Of a DNA stretch of 64,000 nucleotides, positions 16,663-24,881 are shown in pieces. The DNA is taken from positions 1-64,000 of the forward strand of contig JAZDOK010000004.1 of the NCBI GenBank assembly GCA_043798715.1. The letters are read 5' to 3'. The translations under genes and the position numbers were made by a program. Positions within the stretch are counted from its first letter, which is position 1. Each line of letters begins with the position of its first letter. The notes under the pieces were generated by a model. The model was not told where the DNA came from, did no database searches, and saw only the letters and a program-made list of their open reading frames with translations. Origin of the DNA: JAZDOK01 sp043798715 (GTDB lineage Bacteria > Vulcanimicrobiota > JAZDOK01).

Positions 16663-17895
16663 ATGATAAAAAATGAAGTAATAGCGGGCCTTGACATCGG
16701 AAGCTGCACCGTTCGATGTGTGATCGCCGAGAGTGTTTCCTCTCAGCGGCTGGATATCATCGGTAAGGGCGAGAGTCCTTCCCGGGGCATGCGCAAGGGC
16801 GTCGTCGTCGACATGAATGAGACGCTGAAGTCCGTCGAGTCTGCCGTGGAAGAAGCGGAGCGCATGTCGGGCCTCAATATCAGCTCGGTTTACGTGGGGG
16901 TGACCGGCGAGCACATCTCCTCTTTCAACAGCCACGGGGTGATCGCCGTCGCCAATCCCGGAAAAGAGATTTCCGGAGTGGAAGTCAGGCGGGTCATGGA
17001 CGCCGCCAGGATTGTCAGCGTTCCCTCCGATCGCGAGGTCATTCACGTCATCCCCAGAGGCTACCGCATTGACGGCCAGGACGGGGTCAAGGATCCCATC
17101 GGGATGTCGGGGATGCGCCTGGAAGTGGACACCTATATCGCTACCGGGATTGCCACTATGCTTCAGAACATCGTCAAGTGCGTCCAGAAGGCGGGTCTCG
17201 AAGTCGTTCCGGGGGGGCTCGCCCTGGGCTCCCTGGCCGCCAGCGAGGCGGTATTGGATGCCGAGGAGAAGGAGCTCGGGGCCGTTCTTATAGACCTGGG
17301 CGGAGGGACGACCGATGTGGCCGTTTTCAAGCAGGGGCACGTGTCCCACACCGCGGTGATCCCCGTCGGGGGAGGACATATAAGTCATGATATTGCGGTG
17401 GTTTTGAAACTTCCCATGGCCGAGGCCGAGCGGATCAAGATAGAATACGGATTTGCCTCTCCTTCGATTATCAAGGAGGAAGAGGTGCAGATTATCGAGG
17501 ATCTCACAGTCAAGAAGACACCTCCGCTCTCCAACAGATACCTGGCTGAAGTCATCGAAGCAAGGGTTCATGAGATTCTGGATCTTGTCAAAGAGGAACT
17601 GAAGAAATCCGATGGCGGAACCTATCTTGCGGGAGCGGTTCTGGTCGGGGGCGGGGCGCTGCTCAGGGGCATGGATCGCGTGGCGGAGAAGATCCTGGAT
17701 GTCCCCGTCCGCATAGGCTGCCCCACGGAGGTTGAAGGATTGGTGGATACAGTGCGCTCCCCGGCCTACAGCACCGCCGTCGGACTTGTCCTGTATGGAT
17801 TGAAAGCGCGCCAGCGGCCGCTGGCAGGCGCCAGGGGCGGGAAAATGGAGGGAACTTTCGGAAAGGTGATTCATTGGTTACACGATATATTCTAA
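16663..17895 (+). CDS. ftsA: Cell division protein FtsA
   Basis: The 410-residue actin-like ATPase tethers FtsZ to the membrane. 'AGLDIGSCTVRCVIAE' is the phosphate-1 motif. The 1C subdomain region follows with 'ISSVYVGVTGEHISSFNSHG'. 'VLIDLGGGTTDVAVFKQG' is the phosphate-2 motif, and 'VLVGGGALLRGM' the adenosine-binding motif. The C-terminus ends 'TFGKVIHWLHDIF', an amphipathic membrane-targeting helix. The length is normal. It starts with ATG 16663, and ftsZ follows after 25 bases. Confidence 0.95.
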   Translation: MIKNEVIAGLDIGSCTVRCVIAESVSSQRLDIIGKGESPSRGMRKGVVVDMNETLKSVESAVEEAERMSGLNISSVYVGVTGEHISSFNSHGVIAVANPGKEISGVEVRRVMDAARIVSVPSDREVIHVIPRGYRIDGQDGVKDPIGMSGMRLEVDTYIATGIATMLQNIVKCVQKAGLEVVPGGLALGSLAASEAVLDAEEKELGAVLIDLGGGTTDVAVFKQGHVSHTAVIPVGGGHISHDIAVVLKLPMAEAERIKIEYGFASPSIIKEEEVQIIEDLTVKKTPPLSNRYLAEVIEARVHEILDLVKEELKKSDGGTYLAGAVLVGGGALLRGMDRVAEKILDVPVRIGCPTEVEGLVDTVRSPAYSTAVGLVLYGLKARQRPLAGARGGKMEGTFGKVIHWLHDIF

Positions 17896-17920
17896 ATTTC
17901 AAAAGGAGGAGGCTGTGAAG

Positions 17921-18997
17921 ATGCCGGAAGAAAAAGTTCAGGCGAAGTTGGAGCAGTTTGCAGGGATCAAGGTAGTCGGGGTGGGAGGCGCCGGGTGTAA
18001 TGCCGTCAGCCGAATGATCCAGATGGGGTTGAAGGGGGTTGAGTTCATCGCGATAAATACCGATGCACAGGCTCTCTTCCTCTGCGATGCGGATCAGAGG
18101 ATTCACATCGGGAGCAGTGTCACCAAGGGTCTCGGGGCAGGCTCCGACCCGGAAATCGGCAAGGAGGCCTGCGAAGAGAACGCCGAGCAGATTCAGAGCG
18201 CCATTGAAGGTGCCGACATGGTTTTCATCACAGCCGGCATGGGGGGCGGAACCGGCACCGGGGCTTGCCCCGTCGTGGCGGACATCGCCCGCCAGGTGAA
18301 TGCCCTTTCGGTCGCGGTGATCACCAAGCCCTTTACCTTCGAGGGCCGGGTGCGTCAGAAGGCCGCCGAAAAGGGGATCCAGGAATTGGAACAGCGGGTG
18401 GACACCCTGATAACGATTCCGAATGATCGCCTGCTTCAGGTGGTGGATAAGAAGACTCCCCTGGTTGACGCCTTCAAGGTGGCCGATGATGTGCTCCGGC
18501 AGGGCGTGCAGGGCATCTCCGATCTCATCACCATCCCCTGCCTCATCAATCTGGACTTTGCCGATGTCCAGACGATCATGTCGAGCGCCGGTTCGGCTCT
18601 TATGGGGATCGGCATCGGCACCGGGGACCATCGGGCTGCCGACGCCGCCAAGATGGCCATCGCCAGTCCTCTCCTGGAGACCACGATTGACGGCGCCAAG
18701 GGCGTCCTCTTCAATATTACAGGCGGGACCGACATGAGCCTCATGGAGGTCAACGAAGCCGCCGAGATCATCGCCAGAGCCGTGGATCCCGATGCCCGCA
18801 TCATCTTCGGGGCGGGCACGGACGAAAGGATGCAGGGCGACGTCAAGATTACCGTGATAGCCACCGGATTCACACCCAAGGTAATCGGCAAGGACGATAA
18901 GATCGAATTGCCCCAGTTGAAGGAACTCACCGATGTCCAGCCCATTATGGTGGCTACGGGAAGCGATATGATTCCGTCTTTCCTCAAGAGAAAATAG
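17921..18997 (+). CDS. ftsZ: Cell division protein FtsZ
   Basis: The 358-residue tubulin-like GTPase forms the cytokinetic ring. 'VVGVGGAGCNAVSRMI' begins the GTP-binding domain, 'GGGTGTGACP' is the tubulin signature, and 'NLDFADVQTIMSSAGSALMG' holds the T7-loop catalytic aspartate. The C-terminal tail after residue 320 is short; the usual FtsA/ZipA-binding peptide is reduced to 'MIPSFLKRK'. ATG 17921 is preferred over GTG 17915 because the AGGAGGAGG ribosome binding site lies 8-11 bases before it but only 2-5 bases before the GTG. Confidence 0.95.
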   Translation: MPEEKVQAKLEQFAGIKVVGVGGAGCNAVSRMIQMGLKGVEFIAINTDAQALFLCDADQRIHIGSSVTKGLGAGSDPEIGKEACEENAEQIQSAIEGADMVFITAGMGGGTGTGACPVVADIARQVNALSVAVITKPFTFEGRVRQKAAEKGIQELEQRVDTLITIPNDRLLQVVDKKTPLVDAFKVADDVLRQGVQGISDLITIPCLINLDFADVQTIMSSAGSALMGIGIGTGDHRAADAAKMAIASPLLETTIDGAKGVLFNITGGTDMSLMEVNEAAEIIARAVDPDARIIFGAGTDERMQGDVKITVIATGFTPKVIGKDDKIELPQLKELTDVQPIMVATGSDMIPSFLKRK

Positions 18998-19007
18998 GGA
19001 GGTTAAA

Positions 19008-19026
19008 GGGGTCAGGATCTGACCCC
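19008..19026. repeat. Perfect palindromic hairpin after ftsZ
   Basis: GGGGTCAG and CTGACCCC flank a GAT loop, starting 10 bases after the ftsZ stop. It is not followed by a T run, so it looks like a short dispersed palindromic repeat or mRNA-stabilising hairpin rather than a classical terminator. Confidence 0.5.
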
Positions 19027-19054
19027 ACTCTCCCACTCCGGCAGGTGTGTCAGG

Positions 19055-19534
19055 ATGAAATGCCCGTATTGCTGCCACCGCGAGAGCAAAGTGCTTGATT
19101 CGCGCCCAACGGAGGATGACAGGGAGATTCGCCGCCGCAGGGAATGCCTCAATCAGAAATGCAGGCGGCGTTTCACCACTTATGAGCGTTATAACGGCTC
19201 TCCTCTCCTGGTGGTCAAAAAGGATTAGCGCCGGGAGCCTTTCAGCAGCGAAAAGCTCACGATTGGCATTATGAAGGCCTGTGAAAAACGCCCGTTGGGG
19301 GTCGGCCGTATCAAGGAAATTGTGGACGATATCGAACGGGCGCTCCGGCTGAGTACGGATGAAGAAGTAGACACGAACCGGATCGGCGAGTTGGTCATGG
19401 AACACCTGAGCAGGGAAGATGAAATCGCCTATATCCGTTTTGCCTCGATGTACAAGGAATTCAAAGAGTTGAAGGACGTGGAGATCTTCATCGAGGAGGA
19501 GATGCTCAGGAAAAAAAAGCAGGGTGATGTTTAA
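19055..19534 (+). pseudogene. nrdR: Transcriptional repressor NrdR with an in-frame amber codon
   Basis: The frame from ATG 19055 to 19534 would give 159 residues, the normal NrdR length. Zinc-ribbon cysteines are at 'MKCPYC' and 'RECLNQKC'; the second pair is separated by four residues rather than the usual two. 'RRFTTYERY' follows, then 'LLVVKKD', TAG at 19226-19228, 'RREPFSSEKLTIGIMKACEK' and the rest of the ATP-cone. In relatives a glycine stands at the TAG position. NrdR represses ribonucleotide reductase genes in response to dATP/ATP. The gene is either inactivated, read through, or affected by a sequence error. The second part alone (from 19271) would lack the zinc ribbon. Confidence 0.85.
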
Positions 19535-20753
19535 AAAGCTCATTGCCGATCTGCACATCCATATCGGGAGAACCAATCAGGGGAGAGCGGTTAAGATTAC
19601 CGCCTCCCCTGATTTGACTCTGGCGGGAATCGTCCGTGAGAGTCTTACCCGAAAAGGGATTGATATCGCCGGCATCGCGGACTGCGGCAGTCCCGGGGTG
19701 CTGCGCGATGTGGACGAACTCATGGCGGCCGGGGAACTGACTGAACTTTCGGAAGGAGGCATGCTCCACCGCCAGCGACTCACCGTTATCCTGGGATCCG
19801 AGGTTGAGACGGTGGAAGAGGAAGGCGGCGTGGCCCACCACCTGGCCTATTTCCCATTCCTAAAACAAATGAAGGAATTCTCCCGCGTCATGTCCCGGTA
19901 TATAAGCAACATCGAGCTTTCTTCCCAGCGGGCCACGCTCACGTCGGCCCAGCTTCAGGCGGTAATCAGGGCGATTGGCGGGGTCCTCGTGCCCGCCCAC
20001 GCCTTCACTCCGCACAAGAGCGTCTACGGAAACGCCGCCCGGCGTCTCCGGGATCTTTTCCCGGTGGAAGATGCCTCCCTGATCCCGGCCCTGGAACTTG
20101 GTTTAAGCGCGGACACCGATATTGCGGATCGCCTGGAGGAGCTGGAGCAGGTTTCCTTTCTGAGCAGTTCCGATGCCCACTCACTTCCCAAGATCGGGAG
20201 GGAATACACCGTCTTTGAGATGGATAATTCCACTTTCAAGGAACTCATGCTGGCTCTTAACCGCGAGAATGGAAGGAGAATATCGGCCAACTACGGTCTC
20301 GATCCGCGTCTCGGTCGGTATCACCGCTCCTCCTGCTCCATCTGCGGAAAGGTGGCTGAGAGCCCTCCCCCGGTCCTGTCCTGTGAGTTCTGCGGCCGTT
20401 CCGGCGACAGCTTCACCAGGGGAGTCCTTGACCGGGTCGTCGAGATCCAGGATTATGAGGAACCACGCCATCCCTCCCACCGCCCGCCCTACTGCTACCA
20501 GGTGCCCCTCGAGTTCATTCCGGGCGTGAATAAAAGGGTCCTCGATCATTTGATAAGTTATTTCGGGAGTGAGATGGCAGTCCTGCATTCGGCCTCCAGT
20601 GACGATCTGAAAAAGGCGGTGGGATGGGAAATCGCCAATCACATCATGCTGGGGCGGGAGGGACTTCTCAAGCTTCGTTCAGGGGGAGGCGGGAACTACG
20701 GCCGCGTTGTGCGGGCCAGAACCAATGAAGGGGAGCAGATGAGCCTGTTTTAA
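19527..20753 (+). CDS. Endonuclease Q-like PHP-domain protein
   Basis: The product has 408 residues from ATG 19527, overlapping the nrdR tail by eight bases. The N-terminal PHP domain has the metal-binding 'IADLHIHIG' and 'GIADCGSPGV', a later 'LVPAHAFTPHKS' and 'FLSSSDAHSLPKIG'. A zinc finger follows ('CSICGK' and 'CEFCGRSG'), then a helix-hairpin-helix-like C-terminus ('IPGVNKRVLDHLISYFG'). This layout matches the EndoQ/YqxK-type family, whose studied members nick DNA 5' of deaminated bases (uracil, hypoxanthine) and abasic sites. A role in deamination repair is therefore likely. Confidence 0.85.
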   Translation: MFKKLIADLHIHIGRTNQGRAVKITASPDLTLAGIVRESLTRKGIDIAGIADCGSPGVLRDVDELMAAGELTELSEGGMLHRQRLTVILGSEVETVEEEGGVAHHLAYFPFLKQMKEFSRVMSRYISNIELSSQRATLTSAQLQAVIRAIGGVLVPAHAFTPHKSVYGNAARRLRDLFPVEDASLIPALELGLSADTDIADRLEELEQVSFLSSSDAHSLPKIGREYTVFEMDNSTFKELMLALNRENGRRISANYGLDPRLGRYHRSSCSICGKVAESPPPVLSCEFCGRSGDSFTRGVLDRVVEIQDYEEPRHPSHRPPYCYQVPLEFIPGVNKRVLDHLISYFGSEMAVLHSASSDDLKKAVGWEIANHIMLGREGLLKLRSGGGGNYGRVVRARTNEGEQMSLF

Positions 20754-20806
20754 AGAGAGGTTTTTTTTGCTTTTGAGAGAAGTTACATACTAGAAAGGGG
20801 AAGGCT

Positions 20807-21979
20807 ATGACTATTAAAAGGGCGATCATAATCGTTTTGGATGGAGTCGGCGCCGGAGAACTTCCGGATGCCTCCCGCTTTAAGGATGAGGGGAGTGATA
20901 CCCTGGGGAACCTCGCCCGCGCCATGGGCGGCCTTAACCTGCCCAACATGGCCCGTTTGGGCCTCGGCAACATCCGCCCCATCGAAGGGGTTCCGCCTCA
21001 TTCAAAGCCCATGGGGTGTTTCGGGAGGATGGCCGAAAAATCGGCCGGCAAGGACACAACCATAGGGCACTGGGAGATTACGGGTCTAATCACCGCCGAT
21101 CCTTTTCCTACCTACCCGGATGGTTTTCCTCCGGAGGTCATCGAGCCCTTTGAGAAAGCGGTCGGACGGAAGGTCATCGGCAATTGTACGGCTTCCGGAA
21201 CGGAGATCATCAAAAAACTTGGGGATATCCACGTTAAGACGGGCTCCCTCATCGTCTACACCTCGGCCGACAGCGTCTTCCAGATAGCGGCCCACGAGAG
21301 CGTCATTCCAATCGAGGAGCAGTACCGGATTTGCCGGGTGGCTAGGGAAATGCTGACCGCTCCCCATGCGGTGAGCCGGGTCATCGCCCGTCCCTTTACA
21401 GGAGAGAGCGGGAATTTTCGCCGCACCGACCGTCGGCGTGATTTTTCTCTTTCGCCTCCGCGCAAGACCCTCCTGGACTATGCGATCGATGCCGGGTACC
21501 CGGTCTACGGCATCGGGAAAATCGAGGACATCTTTGCCGGGCAGGGGATGAGCTGGACCGTGCATACCCATGACAACGCGGACGGGATGCAGCAGACCCT
21601 GAAAATTGTCCAGGGAAAAGATGACGGCATCCTTTTCACCAACCTGGTGGATTATGACATGCTCTTTGGACATAGGAACGACAAGGCGGGCTTTTCAGCG
21701 GCACTGGAGGCTTTTGATACTTTTCTTCCCTCGCTTCTTGGTGCGCTGAAGGATGGAGATGTCCTCTTCATCACGGCGGATCATGGGTGCGATCCCACCA
21801 CGCCCGGCACGGATCATTCGCGGGAATACGTTCCCCTCATGGTCTATGGAAAGGGTCTTAAGCAGGGCATTGATCTGAAAATCCGCGCAACATTTTCCGA
21901 TCTCGGGGCCACGATAGCCGAAATGCTGGGCATTAAGGGTGAACTGGCCGGAACGAGCTTTTCCGGCGAGATCAGATAG
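20807..21979 (+). CDS. deoB: Phosphopentomutase
   Basis: The 390-residue alkaline-phosphatase-fold metalloenzyme interconverts (deoxy)ribose 1-phosphate and 5-phosphate. Motifs include 'AIIIVLDGVGAGELPDA', 'GKDTTIGHWEITGL' with the phosphorylated threonine, 'YTSADSVFQIAAHE' and 'FITADHGCDPTTPGTDHSRE' with the metal ligands. A strong ribosome binding site AAAGGGGAAGG precedes ATG 20807. It leads a nucleoside-salvage operon with the two phosphorylases that follow, feeding sugar phosphates into central metabolism. Confidence 0.95.
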   Translation: MTIKRAIIIVLDGVGAGELPDASRFKDEGSDTLGNLARAMGGLNLPNMARLGLGNIRPIEGVPPHSKPMGCFGRMAEKSAGKDTTIGHWEITGLITADPFPTYPDGFPPEVIEPFEKAVGRKVIGNCTASGTEIIKKLGDIHVKTGSLIVYTSADSVFQIAAHESVIPIEEQYRICRVAREMLTAPHAVSRVIARPFTGESGNFRRTDRRRDFSLSPPRKTLLDYAIDAGYPVYGIGKIEDIFAGQGMSWTVHTHDNADGMQQTLKIVQGKDDGILFTNLVDYDMLFGHRNDKAGFSAALEAFDTFLPSLLGALKDGDVLFITADHGCDPTTPGTDHSREYVPLMVYGKGLKQGIDLKIRATFSDLGATIAEMLGIKGELAGTSFSGEIR

Positions 21980-22007
21980 AAGCAGCGGAAAAGAGAGGAG
22001 AACGATA

Positions 22008-22829
22008 ATGCAGAATCTCAGGAAAAATATTGACGAGGCTGTCGCCTATATAAGGAGCAGGACTAAAGTCGTCCCGGAGGTGGGACTGATTCTCGGTTCC
22101 GGCCTGGGAGACCTGGCCGACGAGGTCAAGGCCGACGCAATTGTCCCTTTTCACGAGATTCCTCACTTCCCGCCTTCTACGGTGGCGGGACATGCCGGCG
22201 AAATGCACATCGGCAGCCTTTCCGGTAAAAGCGTCCTGGCCATGAAGGGGAGAATTCATTATTACGAGGGATATTCGATGCAGGATATCACCTTCCCGGT
22301 CCGCATAATGAAAGCTTTAGGTATTCGGGCGTTAATCGTCACCAATGCCTGCGGCGGAATCAGCATGGAGTTCAACGCAGGGGATCTCATGATCATCACG
22401 GATCACATCAACCTGATGGGTGGGAATCCTCTCTACGGTTTGAATGAACCTGCTCTGGGCGCCCGTTTTGTGGATTGCTCCAATGCCTATGACAAAAAGT
22501 TGGTGGAGCTGGCTTTCGAAATAGGGAAGAAACACGGCATACCTCTCAGGAAGGGAGTTTACACGGCGGTCTCCGGGCCTAACTACGAGACGGTCGCCGA
22601 AATTAAATTTATTGAGAAAATAGGTGGCGATGCAGTCGGGATGTCCACGGTGCCCGAGGTGATTGTCTGCTGCCAGGCGGGTATCAGAGTGCTCGGGATT
22701 TCCTGTGTCACCGACGTCATCGTGAAGAGCCACGGGGTAAGCCACGAAGAGGTGCTGGAAGTGGCCCGTCTGGCTAAGCCCCGCTTTATGACTCTGGTCA
22801 AGGAGTGCGTCAGGGAGATGGTTCTGTGA
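22008..22829 (+). CDS. punA: Purine nucleoside phosphorylase
   Basis: The product has 273 residues from ATG 22008, preceded by AGAGGAGAA. It belongs to the trimeric PNP/MTAP family: 'GLILGSGLGDLADEV', 'VAGHAGEMHIG', 'GRIHYYEGYSM', 'VTNACGGI', 'SGPNYETVAEI' and 'DAVGMSTVPEV'. It cleaves purine (deoxy)nucleosides with phosphate. At the base-specificity position the sequence reads 'ISCVTDVIVKS', with aspartate where human-type PNP has Asn243; MTAP also has Asp there, so 6-aminopurine substrates may be accepted (inference). It lies 28 bases after deoB and overlaps the next gene by four bases. Confidence 0.9.
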   Translation: MQNLRKNIDEAVAYIRSRTKVVPEVGLILGSGLGDLADEVKADAIVPFHEIPHFPPSTVAGHAGEMHIGSLSGKSVLAMKGRIHYYEGYSMQDITFPVRIMKALGIRALIVTNACGGISMEFNAGDLMIITDHINLMGGNPLYGLNEPALGARFVDCSNAYDKKLVELAFEIGKKHGIPLRKGVYTAVSGPNYETVAEIKFIEKIGGDAVGMSTVPEVIVCCQAGIRVLGISCVTDVIVKSHGVSHEEVLEVARLAKPRFMTLVKECVREMVL

Positions 22830-24142
22830 GAGCCTGCGACATCATCGAGAAGAAAAAGAAGGGCCTGAGGCTTTCCCGGGAGGAAATAGCCTCCATCGTG
22901 AACGGTTTTACCCGGGGAGAAGTGCCCGACTACCAGATGAGCGCCTTCCTGATGGCCGTTTATTTTCAGGGCATGGACGAGGAGGAGACGACCGAACTCA
23001 CGATGGTGATGATGCACTCCGGCGAAGTGGTGGACCTCTCGGCCATCCCCGGAATCAAGGTGGATAAGCACAGCACGGGGGGTGTCGGGGACACGACGAC
23101 ACTTATTCTGGCGCCCCTGGTCGCGGCGGCGGGTATTCCGGTGGCCAAGATGTCTGGGCGGGGACTGGGCCACACCGGCGGGACCCTCGATAAACTTGAA
23201 TCCATCCCCGGCTTTCGTATACAGCTTACCGGAGACGAATTCATCGAGCAGGTGAAAAAAATAGGCCTGGCCATTATCGGGCAGACGGCGGACCTGGCGC
23301 CGGCGGATGGGAAAATCTACAAGCTGAGGGACGTGACGTCCACCGTGGACTCCATCCCTCTAATCGCGGGCAGTATCATGTCCAAGAAGCTGGCCGCCGG
23401 GACCGATGCTATTTTGCTGGACGTGAAAACCGGGAGCGGCGCTTTCATGCCGACCATGGAGCTGTCAAGGGAGCTGGCCCGCGTCATGGTTAAAATAGGC
23501 TGTAAAGCCGGGAAGAGGGTCCGGGCCGTCATCACGGATATGGATCAACCCCTGGGCACCATGATAGGCAATGCGCTCGAGGTTCGGGAGGCCGTCGAAA
23601 TCCTGAATGGAGAGCACCTTGGAAGCGCCCTGCGTGAAGTCTCAATCATCCTTGGGGGGCACTTGATCCAGATGGGGGGAGCAGCGCAAAATCTGGAAGA
23701 AGGTAAGGCGATTGCGGAAAAAATGATTGCCAACGGCCTGGGAGCCCGGAAGTTCCGGGAGATGATCGCCGCCCAGGGCGGCTCCGTCCGGGTCGTGGAA
23801 GACCTCTCGCTTCTTCCTCAACCCGGAATCATCCGTGATGTTCCTGCGCCCGGGCGCGGCCGCATAGTAAAAATCAATGCCCTGGCGGTTGGGCAGGCGG
23901 CCATGGTCCTGGGGGCCGGAAGAGAGAGAAAAGAAGACGTGATTGACCCCGCGGTCGGCCTCATTCTAAGGAAGCGGGTCGGCGATGAGGTGGAAAAGGG
24001 AGAGGCCCTGGTCTCCATATACGCCAACGATGAGGAAAAATTCAGAAAGGCTGAAAAAATCATCCTGGACGCCTTTGCCGTTGGGGAAGATTCGCCTTCC
24101 CTCCTGCCGCTGGTTCTGGATACGATTATGGAAGACGCCTGA
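22826..24142 (+). CDS. pdp: Pyrimidine-nucleoside (thymidine) phosphorylase
   Basis: The 438-residue product starts at GTG 22826 within the stop of the preceding gene (GTGA). The family signature 'SGRGLGHTGGTLDKLESIPG' is intact. 'VDKHSTGGVGDTTTL' binds phosphate, and 'ADGKIYKLRDVTSTVDSIPL' and 'DVKTGSGAFM' are also typical. The C-terminal alpha/beta domain ('RKRVGDEVEKGEALVSIY') is complete. The enzyme converts thymidine or uridine plus phosphate into base and sugar 1-phosphate. It acts with DeoB and PunA to recycle nucleosides. Confidence 0.9.
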   Translation: MRACDIIEKKKKGLRLSREEIASIVNGFTRGEVPDYQMSAFLMAVYFQGMDEEETTELTMVMMHSGEVVDLSAIPGIKVDKHSTGGVGDTTTLILAPLVAAAGIPVAKMSGRGLGHTGGTLDKLESIPGFRIQLTGDEFIEQVKKIGLAIIGQTADLAPADGKIYKLRDVTSTVDSIPLIAGSIMSKKLAAGTDAILLDVKTGSGAFMPTMELSRELARVMVKIGCKAGKRVRAVITDMDQPLGTMIGNALEVREAVEILNGEHLGSALREVSIILGGHLIQMGGAAQNLEEGKAIAEKMIANGLGARKFREMIAAQGGSVRVVEDLSLLPQPGIIRDVPAPGRGRIVKINALAVGQAAMVLGAGRERKEDVIDPAVGLILRKRVGDEVEKGEALVSIYANDEEKFRKAEKIILDAFAVGEDSPSLLPLVLDTIMEDA

Positions 24143-24171
24143 GAGCGAAATACTGCAAAAATGTAAAATTC

Positions 24172-24200
24172 TTGCAATCACCCCTTAATTTAGCTATAAT
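24172..24200 (+). promoter_or_regulatory. Sigma-70-type promoter before the pilX-tyrS genes
   Basis: TTGCAA (24172-24177) and TATAAT (24195-24200) are separated by 17 bases. It sits in the gap between pdp and the PilX-like gene, 71 bases before the latter's start. Confidence 0.65.
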
Positions 24201-24270
24201 AACGGGGGTGTTTTTTTCTGTTTGAGAGAAATGAAGGGATGGATGCTCCTGTATGGAAGGAGGGGATTTT

Positions 24271-24855
24271 ATGGAGAAGCCCAGGAAAGGAATCGTCCTC
24301 ATCACCACGCTCCTGCTTCTTTGTTTTCTGGCGATTCTGGGCACCAGCCTGGTTTTGACCGGCTCCGACAACATGACCCTTACCCCAACCTTTCAGGAGA
24401 GAGAGGCGGCCATCCACGCGGCTCAGACCGGTATTGACTGGGCCATATACCGCCTGGAGAACGACCGCTACTGGAACGCCGGCACGCCTATGACCTACAC
24501 CAACGGGAAGTTCCACGTCGAAGAAGGGAGCGGCGTATGCCGGTGCGATATCAACGACACCCAGCACTTTTACATCACCTTTGAGACCTCTGAAAAGTAT
24601 CATTGTCTCAATAACCTGGACCCTCAGAGAGGGAAAGGAGCCGCCAATAACTATGACAACGAAGGAAATTTTTTTCGGACGGTTCCTCCTTTTTCCGCCG
24701 ATATCATCGCCAGGGGCTATTCCACCGGCGGTGGAGCGGCCAATAACGTCAGATCGCTCCGCTACCTGGAAAAGCTGTATAAGTTTCGTGGAACCGGTGT
24801 TGTATTTTTCAGGGGTCAGACCCTGACTGTCCGCTCTGATTTTCAGCCGAACTAA
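24271..24855 (+). CDS. PilX-like type IV pilus accessory protein
   Basis: The product has 194 residues from ATG 24271, preceded by GGAGGGG. The N-terminus 'KPRKGIVLITTLLLLCFLAI' is the PilX_N motif, a short basic leader followed by a membrane helix, and 'EREAAIHAAQTGIDWAIYRL' is the conserved helix after it. The rest is a variable extracellular domain. PilX-type proteins are minor pseudopilins that help start type IV pilus or secretion pseudopilus assembly. No other pilin gene is adjacent; the GspF/PilC-like gene is 18 kb away. It is probably co-transcribed with tyrS, which starts 26 bases later. Confidence 0.75.
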   Translation: MEKPRKGIVLITTLLLLCFLAILGTSLVLTGSDNMTLTPTFQEREAAIHAAQTGIDWAIYRLENDRYWNAGTPMTYTNGKFHVEEGSGVCRCDINDTQHFYITFETSEKYHCLNNLDPQRGKGAANNYDNEGNFFRTVPPFSADIIARGYSTGGGAANNVRSLRYLEKLYKFRGTGVVFFRGQTLTVRSDFQPN

Positions 24856-24881
24856 ACAAGGCCAGATGAAAGAGGAATAAA

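Noticed and set aside
19226..19228. Pyrrolysine or selenocysteine at the nrdR stop
   Set aside because: The codon is TAG, which excludes selenocysteine. The neighbouring position is a glycine in relatives and no pyl gene is in the window, so pyrrolysine is possible but unsupported.
17663..19576. A 637-codon open frame on the minus strand across ftsZ and nrdR
   Set aside because: It is the antisense shadow of strongly supported ftsA/ftsZ coding, with no ribosome binding site and no recognisable motif.
24180..24212. CACCCC...GGGGTG followed by T run as a terminator after pdp
   Set aside because: The loop would be over 20 bases and contains the -10 box of a well-spaced promoter, so the promoter reading is preferred.
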